Made by a program: the position numbers and the translations under genes. Below, in pieces: positions 6,731 to 13,508 of a stretch of DNA of 64,000 nucleotides. The DNA lies in IMG/VR virus record IMGVR_UViG_3300020438_000007, positions 166,740 through 230,739 of that record. One strand, written 5' to 3'. The first letter of the stretch is position 1. Each line of letters starts with the position of its first letter. The notes below the pieces were generated by a model. The model made no database searches. It saw only the letters and a program-made list of their open reading frames with translations, and was not told where the DNA came from. The DNA is from a virus.

Positions 6731-7342
6731 TTACCTCATAGGTATGTTAAATGACATGATTGTCCTCTGTTTATCTGATTTAGATACTGGCGATTCATGT
6801 AACAATACAGAGGGGAAAGTTAGAATCTCACCTTCATTTACTGAAGGCGCAACCTTATCTATTGTACCATAAAAAGGGTTAGGATTAGGACTATAAAATG
6901 TAGTGGGAAAGTGCTCTTCTGCATCAAATTCAACATATAATACACATGATATATTCATTAAACCATGATTGTGGGCACCATGATATTGTCCTCTGTCATA
7001 TCTCTGTGACCATAGTTGCCAATCCTCAATACCTTTGAAAGGGCAATCTCCTCTATATCTATCATTCAATATCTGTGTGTATTCATTAACTAACCTATCT
7101 AAATCAGTTTCCAATATCTCATAAAACTCCATAAGATATGGTGCTGAAGTCTGATACTTATAGTAATCAGTCTGGCACTCATAATCTTGTTTAAAGTAAT
7201 CAAACTCTTGAAGATCATCACCAGTAAAATCCATTAGATTTAAGAGTTTAGATTTCTTGTCACTCCAATCATCTACCACAAACTTAGTGATAGGGAACCC
7301 AAATAGATTTAGAGATTGACCGTTCATTTCTTGTGATTTCAT
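6731..7342 (-). CDS. 2OG-Fe(II) oxygenase (TIGR02466-like)
   Basis: 203 residues. Iron-site pattern: HGAHNHG at 121-127, LHES with His182, and QRTIMSFN with Arg193 as the likely 2-oxoglutarate anchor. This is the HxH...H...R arrangement of phage and marine bacterial 2OG oxygenases. Substrate unknown. The start overlaps a 29-codon frame as ATGA. One of eleven such genes in the window. Confidence 0.8.
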   Translation of the reverse strand: MKSQEMNGQSLNLFGFPITKFVVDDWSDKKSKLLNLMDFTGDDLQEFDYFKQDYECQTDYYKYQTSAPYLMEFYEILETDLDRLVNEYTQILNDRYRGDCPFKGIEDWQLWSQRYDRGQYHGAHNHGLMNISCVLYVEFDAEEHFPTTFYSPNPNPFYGTIDKVAPSVNEGEILTFPSVLLHESPVSKSDKQRTIMSFNIPMR

Positions 7343-7428
7343 TTTCTGTCTTGAGAACCCTTGCCACCACTAGACCAAAGACCTGTTTTTTCCATAATTC
7401 TGTCCGTCAGGTGTGTTTGGTCATCCAT
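7339..7428 (-). CDS. Possible 29-aa peptide
   Basis: ATG 7428 to TGA 7339-7341, MDDQTHLTDRIMEKTGLWSS at the start. Support: a four-base ATGA overlap with the oxygenase gene and no other use of the interval. Ribosome site weak. It lies partly in the loop of a 12-bp inverted repeat. Confidence 0.35.
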   Translation of the reverse strand: MDDQTHLTDRIMEKTGLWSSGGKGSQDRK

Positions 7429-7450
7429 CCCACTCTCGTTATGGAAAAAA
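7386..7450. repeat. 12-bp perfect inverted repeat, 41-base loop
   Basis: TTTTTTCCATAA at 7386-7397 and its exact complement at 7439-7450. As RNA it would place the start of the 29-codon frame in the loop. Not a terminator by shape: the loop is large and the stem AT-rich. Confidence 0.55.
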
Positions 7451-7472
7451 GACTAAGTGTCATCCTAGAAGT

Positions 7473-7643
7473 TCATTTGTGCTTATAGTTCTTTCTTGAT
7501 TTGCGCCTTGGTTTTATACCCTTGTCTCTCTTCAACTCTGCTTTAAGTTTCTTTAGAAATTTCAAGTGATCAGGATACACCAATCTCATCAGATCCTTTT
7601 TAGTCTGTCTCGATTCTTTACTAATCTCTGTCCACCTCAACAT
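7473..7643 (-). CDS. Small basic protein (56 aa)
   Basis: Reads from ATG 7643 (MLRWTEISKESRQTKKDLMR) to TGA 7473-7475, very lysine/arginine-rich, ending RKSRKNYKHK. It overlaps the 3' end of the next gene upstream. An internal ATG behind AAGGATCTG would give a 38-residue form. Possibly nucleic-acid binding, from charge alone. Confidence 0.55.
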   Translation of the reverse strand: MLRWTEISKESRQTKKDLMRLVYPDHLKFLKKLKAELKRDKGIKPRRKSRKNYKHK

Positions 7644-7872
7644 CATTTATGTCCTGAAATGTAATGTTTGCGATGTCCGAATCAGTCCAATCTGTGATAT
7701 CATCAAGGAATAAGTCGGTATCATCAAAATCATCTGCCTCGATCATCATTTCCTGTACTAATGCCTCAGCGTCCTCAAGTCGAACTTTATCCACCAAACT
7801 ACTCATCTGTGTGGCGAATTGCTCTTCCATGACTGAAAGGCATTGTGCTCTGATCTTGTCAATTTGTGCCAT
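7621..7872 (-). CDS. Hypothetical acidic early protein
   Basis: 83 residues (MAQIDKIRAQCLSVMEEQFA), C-terminal half strongly acidic. An in-frame ATG at 7887 lies only about two bases from the predicted transcription start, so 7872 is preferred but not certain. Own promoter at 7896-7924. Confidence 0.65.
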   Translation of the reverse strand: MAQIDKIRAQCLSVMEEQFATQMSSLVDKVRLEDAEALVQEMMIEADDFDDTDLFLDDITDWTDSDIANITFQDINDVEVDRD

Positions 7873-7895
7873 TGGTTTAATTACCATGTAGTTTA

Positions 7896-7924
7896 ATTAT
7901 ACTATAATGTTAAGTTATTTGCAA
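7896..7924 (-). promoter_or_regulatory. Sigma70-type promoter TTGCAA-17-TATAAT
   Basis: -35 TTGCAA at 7919-7924 and -10 TATAAT at 7896-7901. No dyad upstream, so this is not one of the early modules. Confidence 0.65.
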
Positions 7925-9142
7925 CTACCTTGTCGCTCTTGATACCTGTGACTCTCCTCTAGTAAAGATAGTGTCAACAACTGATTGAAGGCGACGTTCT
8001 GTACCAATACCCACATTGCTGTAAACTGGTACAAACATCTTGCCAAATGGTTTTACATAACCATTTCCATTGATGTTAGGTTTGAGAGCACCTGTACTAA
8101 TCTTAAGTGCATCTTCCTTATGTAGTCGAATGACTCGACCAATAGTCTGTGCCATGGTGATTAGATCAAGATTCCTCAATAGAATACAAGCAGTCAATCC
8201 GCTCACATTCATACCCTCTGAGAGAATAGAATGATGAAACATGACAAACTTCTTGTCAGGGTCAGCACCCCACTTGTTCATCAAATTGAAGAATGTCTTG
8301 CGAGTGACCTTCTTACCATTGATGATAGCACCATACTTTGATGTAATCCACATTACATTGTATTTCATAGAGTGACATACTGCCATGAAATCAGTTTGAG
8401 TAATCAACTTGTGAATGTTCTTACTAGACTTAGCAGTGACCAATACTTTGTCCATGTGATCTTCATTTTCAAGAGCATCAAGAATCATACACCTGTCAAT
8501 CTGCTCGACTGATTCATAGAACCCGATAGGATACTTGACTGACTTGACTTGAGGCGGTACAATGTAACCCTTTTCAATCAACTCTGGAGCAGCGACTTCT
8601 GCAATAACATTACCATACACCTTGACATTGTTCATACCTCTCTCTTGTGATGTATGATGTTTAGGTGTGGCAGTGAAGTAAAACTTACGTCTGGTAATCT
8701 TAGAGCGATTCTTGACACTCTCAAAGAAGTTCCTTTGAACTGAATTGTGTGCCTCATCATAATATACTGTGTCTGCTTCAACATCTTCTCTGACTTTGTG
8801 AAGTGAGTGATATGTTGTAAAGATCAACTGGTTCCTTGTACTGTTATGATGCCACTCTTGAATCTCTTCTGGGTTAGTAGTAGTCTTATAGTTAGTCTCT
8901 CCACTATGAACATGAAGCACCTCGACATTATCAATGTGCTCTAAGAACTCCTCACACAACTGTTGTGCAAGTAAGATTCTAGGAGCAACAACAATAATAG
9001 TCTGCGGAATAGGCATACTGAATCGCCACTTAGCGTCCATAATCATACATATTGTTTTACCGCCACCTGTGGGTACAAGAACCTGCCCCCACTTGTGTTG
9101 CATGGTATCAATTATGTCTGTTTGATGGTCACGAAGTTGCAT
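7925..9142 (-). CDS. SF2 DNA/RNA helicase
   Basis: 405 residues. Walker A PTGGGKT at about 24-30, DEAH box in YYDEAHN near 130, motif III FTATP, and motif VI QTIGRVIRL near the C-terminus: a complete superfamily 2 helicase core of the DEAD/H-UvsW-like group. It could act in recombination-dependent replication, as T4 UvsW does, but is short and not clearly UvsW.
 The ATG at 9142 is used; a TTG lies in frame at 9157. It follows a terminator directly. Confidence 0.8.
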   Translation of the reverse strand: MQLRDHQTDIIDTMQHKWGQVLVPTGGGKTICMIMDAKWRFSMPIPQTIIVVAPRILLAQQLCEEFLEHIDNVEVLHVHSGETNYKTTTNPEEIQEWHHNSTRNQLIFTTYHSLHKVREDVEADTVYYDEAHNSVQRNFFESVKNRSKITRRKFYFTATPKHHTSQERGMNNVKVYGNVIAEVAAPELIEKGYIVPPQVKSVKYPIGFYESVEQIDRCMILDALENEDHMDKVLVTAKSSKNIHKLITQTDFMAVCHSMKYNVMWITSKYGAIINGKKVTRKTFFNLMNKWGADPDKKFVMFHHSILSEGMNVSGLTACILLRNLDLITMAQTIGRVIRLHKEDALKISTGALKPNINGNGYVKPFGKMFVPVYSNVGIGTERRLQSVVDTIFTRGESQVSRATR

Positions 9143-9164
9143 AGTCAGTTGTCTCAATACTCAT

Positions 9165-9170
9165 ATTATA
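9165..9170 (-). promoter_or_regulatory. Possible -10 box before helicase
   Basis: TATAAT (minus strand) immediately follows the terminator U-tract, 22 bases before the helicase ATG. No good -35 is visible, so the call is weak. Confidence 0.35.
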
Positions 9171-9173
9171 GGA

Positions 9174-9202
9174 TAAAAAAAGACCCCTGCATGGGGTCTT
9201 GT
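9174..9202 (-). terminator. Rho-independent terminator
   Basis: Stem AAGACCCC/GGGGTCTT with a five-base loop followed by seven T on the minus strand. It ends the unit containing the gene at 9210-9380. Confidence 0.9.
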
Positions 9203-9209
9203 GACAGTT

Positions 9210-9380
9210 TCAGAACTGTGCCAATAGTTTTTGAGTCTCAGGATCGAACTCCTCTTTGACTCCATTGATGTCCATCAACCAATCATCTGCCTCAAGTCGT
9301 TCAAACTCTTCGGTTCCAAGTGTCCATTCGGGATCGCCCGAGAACATTTGGGCATTTTCTTCAAACTCTTGTGGGGTCAT
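9210..9380 (-). CDS. Hypothetical small acidic protein (56 aa)
   Basis: MTPQEFEENAQMFSGDPEWT start at 9380; TTG at 9395 is an upstream alternative. Tryptophan- and acid-rich. It is last in its unit, just before the terminator. Not recognised. Confidence 0.6.
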   Translation of the reverse strand: MTPQEFEENAQMFSGDPEWTLGTEEFERLEADDWLMDINGVKEEFDPETQKLLAQF

Positions 9381-9425
9381 TGTCTTAATAATCAAAATTT
9401 ACAAAAAATAATAAACACATCAAAC

Positions 9426-9659
9426 TCAGCAACTTGCAGGCGAGTATTGTTGTGGTTCAGTCAGGAAATCTGTCACCTGATAACCAAGATCGAGACGTGA
9501 ATTGATTGTCTCAGTCATTTCTCTCTTGCTCATCAGTCGCATTGACATAGCATTAACTTCGCCTTGATTGTTCTTCAGTTTGAGAGTATAAACGAATTTC
9601 TCAGTCAAAATGTTGTGAGGGCGGAACTCTACTGACATTGAACCTGATGTGAGTTGCAT
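9426..9659 (-). CDS. Hypothetical early protein
   Basis: 77 residues, MQLTSGSMSVEFRPHNILTE. First gene behind module 11, with a leader rich in A but with few AAAC units. Not recognised. Confidence 0.65.
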   Translation of the reverse strand: MQLTSGSMSVEFRPHNILTEKFVYTLKLKNNQGEVNAMSMRLMSKREMTETINSRLDLGYQVTDFLTEPQQYSPASC

Positions 9660-9683
9660 GGGGTCTCTTGTGTTTACTCTCTT

Positions 9684-9741
9684 ATTATAATGGGATCAGA
9701 GTCCCCTGCAACCACCTGTGTGCCAGTTATCCAACTGGTGG
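9684..9741 (-). promoter_or_regulatory. Early promoter module 11
   Basis: Dyad position GTGCCA (9720) / TGGTGG (9736), with an internal palindrome CCAGTT-ATCC-AACTGG; 8-bp linker, -35 TTGCAG at 9706-9711, 16-bp spacer, -10 TATAAT at 9684-9689. Confidence 0.75.
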
Positions 9742-10026
9742 TGTGCCTGGTGCCTGAGCAGGCATTGATTCCATATCAAACTTACTAGATGCCTTCTCTA
9801 GTTCTACCTTACCCTTGAGGGCATTGACCTCTGCAATAAGAGTCTTAATATCATCTTGTTGTTTATACAAGGCAGCATTAACCAATGACTCCAATGTAGT
9901 CAATCTCTCATCAAGATTACCAATGGTTCGCATTGATGCTTGTAATTGTTTCTTTAGTCTATCTACTTGTTGCAACTTAGTTTTAGTAAGTGCTTCTGTG
10001 TCTGATGTTAGTGAATCGTATCCCAT
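9727..10026 (-). CDS. Coiled-coil protein
   Basis: 99 residues. Residues about 10-75 have heptad-like spacing (LQQVDRLKKQLQ, LDERLTTLESLVNAAL, IKTLIAEVNALKGKVE), then a Pro/Ala/Gly tail (QAPGTPPVG). A late-type box lies 20 bases before the ATG, so possibly a virion or assembly protein. No homologue recognised. Confidence 0.65.
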   Translation of the reverse strand: MGYDSLTSDTEALTKTKLQQVDRLKKQLQASMRTIGNLDERLTTLESLVNAALYKQQDDIKTLIAEVNALKGKVELEKASSKFDMESMPAQAPGTPPVG

Positions 10027-10045
10027 AATTTATGTTACTCTTTGA

Positions 10046-10054
10046 TTATTTAGA
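10046..10054 (-). promoter_or_regulatory. Late promoter box TCTAAATAA
   Basis: TCTAAATAA on the minus strand, 20 bases upstream of the ATG at 10026: the same spacing as the box before gp26. Resembles the T4 late box TATAAATA. Confidence 0.5.
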
Positions 10055-10066
10055 TAGGTGTGCGTA

Positions 10067-10492
10067 TTACCTGATGTACAGATAACCACCTGCCCAGTCA
10101 CAGTTTGATAGCATCCACTGACGTTGATTGATGTCTCTCATATCAAATCTAACGTGTTTAGCAGGTGCTTTCCATGAAGCAGGTTTGTAAACCTCTCCTG
10201 TCATTTTGTCAACAAAAGCATGAACCCCTGCACTATCATATTTGCCTTGGTGGTAGTCATTCTGAATGATCTTATGATACCTTTTGCCTGATGTTATAGT
10301 AAACCTCATGCACTCTTCATCATTCTCAATTTTGTTAATCCTATCCTGTAGGTATGGATTATTTTCCTCTGAATTATTCTTGATGCAAGAGCGAACTGCG
10401 TAGTTCTTATACTGTTGTTCGAGAGCACGGCAAAGTGTCTCTGTCCATTGAAGTACTTCTACTTTTGTGAGTGATTGTTCTAGTGTTGACAT
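10067..10492 (-). CDS. Conserved phage protein of unknown function
   Basis: 141 residues. The segments KRYHKI and VHAFVDKMTGEVYKPASWK with PAKHVRF match a conserved phage protein type I recognise but cannot assign a function. It begins after an AAAC-like leader that also carries a strong hairpin, driven by module 12. Confidence 0.7.
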   Translation of the reverse strand: MSTLEQSLTKVEVLQWTETLCRALEQQYKNYAVRSCIKNNSEENNPYLQDRINKIENDEECMRFTITSGKRYHKIIQNDYHQGKYDSAGVHAFVDKMTGEVYKPASWKAPAKHVRFDMRDINQRQWMLSNCDWAGGYLYIR

Positions 10493-10531
10493 AATCTTTG
10501 TTTGTATTGTTGTTTGTTAAAGAGAAAAGGG

Positions 10532-10561
10532 GGGAAAGGTAACAAACACAAAACCTTTCCC
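10532..10561 (-). promoter_or_regulatory. Leader hairpin, possible attenuator
   Basis: Perfect 9-bp stem GGGAAAGGT/ACCTTTCCC with a 12-base loop, between module 12 and the gene at 10492, followed by a pyrimidine-rich run. Could be an attenuator or a 5' stability hairpin. Confidence 0.5.
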
Positions 10562-10572
10562 TCCACATTCAT

Positions 10573-10630
10573 ATATTACTGCTTTATGGTGGTAATACAA
10601 CCACCTATGTGCCACTACTTCAACTGTCCA
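10573..10630 (-). promoter_or_regulatory. Early promoter module 12
   Basis: Dyad GTGCCA (10609) / TGTCCA (10625), 8-bp linker, -35 TTGTAT at 10595-10600, 16-bp spacer, -10 TAATAT at 10573-10578. Confidence 0.75.
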
Positions 10631-10791
10631 CTCTTACCAAGTCTGTGTAGATAGTAACCTATGAGAGCACCAATACCCATCTTAAACAAGGCACTGAAAG
10701 AATTGTCAATTCGATTCAAATTAATATCTGTGCCTGTACCATACTCACTATTCCTCAAATGATAGTGAACAGTTTTGGGTCTGGTTTTCAT
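10615..10791 (-). CDS. Hypothetical small protein with membrane-like segment
   Basis: 58 residues, MKTRPKTVHYHLRNSEYGTG; a hydrophobic stretch FSALFKMGIGALIGYYLH near the end may be one membrane helix. Start at 10791; it overlaps as ATGA the end of a frame lacking an AUG. Promoter at 10907-10935. Confidence 0.6.
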   Translation of the reverse strand: MKTRPKTVHYHLRNSEYGTGTDINLNRIDNSFSALFKMGIGALIGYYLHRLGKSGQLK

Positions 10792-10889
10792 GGCAATAAT
10801 ATAGTTGGGTGCGAGAAACAAAAACGTGGACTTAAACTCATTGACTTCTTTTTACGTTTAGGACTTGCACCTAACCCAATGGATGCCAG
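10788..10889 (-). CDS. Possible non-AUG reading frame (33 codons)
   Basis: A frame ending in TGA that overlaps the next ATG as ATGA, the junction typical of real gene pairs here. The only early start is CTG at 10889 (then ASIGLGASPKRKKKSMSL); an ATG further in would leave 17 residues. Very basic centre. It lies just downstream of a consensus promoter. Weak call. Confidence 0.25.
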   Translation of the reverse strand: MASIGLGASPKRKKKSMSLSPRFCFSHPTILLP

Positions 10890-10906
10890 TTTTGTTTCCC
10901 ATTATC

Positions 10907-10935
10907 ATTATAGGTCATCTACCTGTCCTTGTCAA
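10907..10935 (-). promoter_or_regulatory. Consensus sigma70 promoter TTGACA-17-TATAAT
   Basis: -35 TTGACA at 10930-10935, 17-bp spacer, -10 TATAAT at 10907-10912; lies within the last codons of the upstream oxygenase gene. Confidence 0.8.
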
Positions 10936-11644
10936 GTTCTTGGTTCTCATTGTACTGAGGGTTGCACTCTTCTGTAAATGCTTTCCTTCTCTCTTGTGGT
11001 GTTAGTTGTACCACTCGCCAACCGTAGTCTCCATTAGTGACAATGGTGGGCATCATGTTCATTGATAATGTGACTCTGTTGTCTCCATTATTATGTTGAT
11101 AACCATGTATGACTTGAGCAGGGAAAATCATCAGTTCGCCCTCTTTCACCTGTACTTGATTATCCTGATTGTGGTCTGTAAACTTCTTCCGCATCAATGT
11201 TAGACTAGGCATTACAGGATAGTATAAATTTTCTTCTCTTGTGAAGTGTGTATTTACATGATCTTTTGTAACATCAAAGTTCACATAATATATGCAACTT
11301 AGGTAAGAATTGCTATGAAAGTGTGGATGTTGGTATCCACCCTTGTCGCTTATGTTATACCAACTATCTGTAACTGCTACTGTCTCCTGTATATAATGAC
11401 CTAGAACTTCCTTTGCATAATATTCTCCTTGTTGTTCACACCAATTTTTAAATCTACCATACTTCATATCCTCATGGAGCACAGAGTAATGTCCAAGGTG
11501 CTTTAACGCCTTTGAGTTTGCATTGTAAGATAACTGATTGCTTTTCTGTTCTTCAATGTCATCTAACATATTTTGCTTTACCTTATCATGGAATGGGCAC
11601 TCCACGATAAGAACTGGCGTTGGCAGAATGTTTACTACTTCCAT
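10919..11644 (-). CDS. 2OG-Fe(II) oxygenase (TIGR02466-like)
   Basis: 241 residues. HPHFH at 106-110 and IHGY (His180) supply the iron ligands; Arg190 in NRVTLSMN is the likely 2-oxoglutarate anchor. DSWYNISDKGGYQ before the HxH motif is shared in form with the next gene (DSWLNVCDEGGRQ), so the two are paralogues. The C-terminus extends into a charged tail. First of four tandem oxygenases; one base from the upstream gene. Confidence 0.85.
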   Translation of the reverse strand: MEVVNILPTPVLIVECPFHDKVKQNMLDDIEEQKSNQLSYNANSKALKHLGHYSVLHEDMKYGRFKNWCEQQGEYYAKEVLGHYIQETVAVTDSWYNISDKGGYQHPHFHSNSYLSCIYYVNFDVTKDHVNTHFTREENLYYPVMPSLTLMRKKFTDHNQDNQVQVKEGELMIFPAQVIHGYQHNNGDNRVTLSMNMMPTIVTNGDYGWRVVQLTPQERRKAFTEECNPQYNENQELDKDR

Positions 11645-11645
11645 G

Positions 11646-12350
11646 TTATAAATTAGGATAATCCCATAGTTCGCCTGACCTTTGGTTAGTCATGGCATTG
11701 TGTCTCTCTTGTTTGGTCAGAGGTTCAATTCTCACCTCATTCACATATCTAGGCATCAAATTACTTGATACTGTAATTCTATTGTTACTGTAATTAGTTG
11801 CATAACCATGGCAAGTATTAGCAGGCCACAGTAACAACGAACCCTCTAATCCTACCACTTCATTAACATAATTATACTTTGTTTTCTCGTAATTTGTCAA
11901 CATATATGCAAAGTAGTCAGGATTTTTCTGACTATTGTTTGGTCTGTAAAAATATGTTGGAGCGTGGACTTCATCATCAAAGTTGATATAATATAAGGCA
12001 CATATAACGGCATTTATATGAAAATGCGGACTCTGACGACCACCTTCATCACACACATTTAACCAACTATCTGTCAATACAAAATCAGATGTATCATAGT
12101 TAAGTATATCTTTTGCGTATATTTCTGCCTGTAGTTCTATCCACTCCCTAAACTCCTTGTACTTATCTTGAGATAGAGGCGAGTAGTAATCAAGGTGTTC
12201 TAATCTTTTTGCGGGTGCGTCAACCTTTTTATGTTCATAGTCATTACCATGACTATTGATCTCATCAGTAATTAATGACTTTAGTTTCTCATGCTCAGGG
12301 TATAATACTGCTCCTAACTGTAAAGGTAGTATATCAACCACTCTCATCAA
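11646..12350 (-). CDS. 2OG-Fe(II) oxygenase (TIGR02466-like)
   Basis: 234 residues with SPHFH at 107-111, CHGY (His181) and Arg191 in NRITVSSN. The N-terminal layout (VDILPLQLG, then LEHLDYYS) parallels the neighbour at 10919-11644. Overlaps the upstream oxygenase gene by four bases. Substrate unknown. Confidence 0.85.
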   Translation of the reverse strand: MMRVVDILPLQLGAVLYPEHEKLKSLITDEINSHGNDYEHKKVDAPAKRLEHLDYYSPLSQDKYKEFREWIELQAEIYAKDILNYDTSDFVLTDSWLNVCDEGGRQSPHFHINAVICALYYINFDDEVHAPTYFYRPNNSQKNPDYFAYMLTNYEKTKYNYVNEVVGLEGSLLLWPANTCHGYATNYSNNRITVSSNLMPRYVNEVRIEPLTKQERHNAMTNQRSGELWDYPNL

Positions 12351-12982
12351 CTTTCACCTACACTATTTGGGTGGTTTTCTCCCCAAACTTCCTTTAAAAA
12401 TGATTCAGGCAACATATCTCTAGGAGCAGGCGAAGTGTTGAAACTTACAGTAATTCGTTCCTGATCTGTATTATTAACTCTGCTTCCATGTTCTAACCAA
12501 GAAGGAAATAGGTATAGATGATTTTCTTTAATTGGTATATCCATTTCATATACACCATAACGTGTAGGTTGTATGTTATGAATACACATCATATATGGTT
12601 TGAGTGGCGATACCACGAAAAACTGTCCAAAATCTCCCTCTGGTAACTCAAGATAGAAAGCACCACTTACAACACTAGACTCATGGCGATGTTTATCTGT
12701 GTATCCACCTTTGGGCAGCATATTATACCATGCTCCACTAATAATTGCAGGGTAGTTTCCTATTTTAGCATTATAATCATTCAAACACTCATGAAAAACA
12801 TTTAATATATCATAACAACCCTCATCTTGTAACGGATCCCAACCACCATGAGAACTGACACCATTCACTGCTAAAGAATGTCCATGTGTTTTACCTTGTT
12901 CTTTTATATGTTTTTTAAAATAATCTAAACCAGGCGCCTCTGTTAGATCATATTCTTCCAATAGTGTGGGAAATAAATCCAT
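12347..12982 (-). CDS. 2OG-Fe(II) oxygenase
   Basis: 211 residues, more divergent. DKHRH at 96-100, LEHGS (His165) and ERITVSFN (Arg176) give the expected iron and co-substrate residues. Begins MDLFPTLLEEYDLTEAPGLD. One base from the next oxygenase gene upstream. Substrate unknown. Confidence 0.8.
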   Translation of the reverse strand: MDLFPTLLEEYDLTEAPGLDYFKKHIKEQGKTHGHSLAVNGVSSHGGWDPLQDEGCYDILNVFHECLNDYNAKIGNYPAIISGAWYNMLPKGGYTDKHRHESSVVSGAFYLELPEGDFGQFFVVSPLKPYMMCIHNIQPTRYGVYEMDIPIKENHLYLFPSWLEHGSRVNNTDQERITVSFNTSPAPRDMLPESFLKEVWGENHPNSVGES

Positions 12983-12983
12983 A

Positions 12984-13508
12984 TCAATTCCATTTACAAT
13001 AGTCTATGTTGAGAACAACTCTCAGGTCAGCATCAGTACATGACGTACCTGCGTGAAGCAAATCACCTGAGAATATAACTGCCCTATTCTCTTTTGATAC
13101 CACTTTCTGTCCGTCCTCAAAGTATGTATATCCATCATTGTCATTGAAGTATATCACACAAATATGATAGTCTGGTATGTCAGTAAAGTTGCCTTGACTA
13201 TCTTGGGGACCTGATACATCAACGTGTAATGGTTTCTCTTTTATGTTTGTCGTTCTAGGTGTGGCATTGAACTTAATCCTATGCAATGCAAATGGATTAA
13301 TTGTAGCAAATATTGGTTTAATTATACCATAAAGATCTGATATTGGTTCAGAGTCTATGTAACAGGCATGAGTAAATTGTGGGCAACCATCGCCTTCCAT
13401 CACAGAGGTAGGAGAATAGTACCAAGGCATAACCCCACCAAAGATATACTCTTTGATAGGGTTAAAAACCTCAGTAGGTAGGAAGTTATCGTAAACTTCT
13501 ATGCTCAT
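12984..13508 (-). CDS. 2OG-Fe(II) oxygenase, prolyl-hydroxylase type
   Basis: 174 residues. HVD (95-97), LHAGTS (His152) and Arg163 in LRVVLNID form an HxD...H...R site. It is similar in layout to the protein at 50766-51248 (same NDGYTxFEDG and LHAG motifs), so these are paralogues in distant parts of the genome. Four-base overlap with the DUF262/HNH gene. Confidence 0.85.
   Translation of the reverse strand: MSIEVYDNFLPTEVFNPIKEYIFGGVMPWYYSPTSVMEGDGCPQFTHACYIDSEPISDLYGIIKPIFATINPFALHRIKFNATPRTTNIKEKPLHVDVSGPQDSQGNFTDIPDYHICVIYFNDNDGYTYFEDGQKVVSKENRAVIFSGDLLHAGTSCTDADLRVVLNIDYCKWN

Noticed and set aside
234-10630. The GTGCCA-N10-TGGCAC dyads as rho-independent terminators of the upstream genes
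   Set aside because: They lack a T-tract, are only 6-bp stems, and keep a fixed distance to the next promoter; true terminators in this window (9174, 46285, 58833, 63325) have long GC stems and T-runs. Termination as a side function is not excluded.
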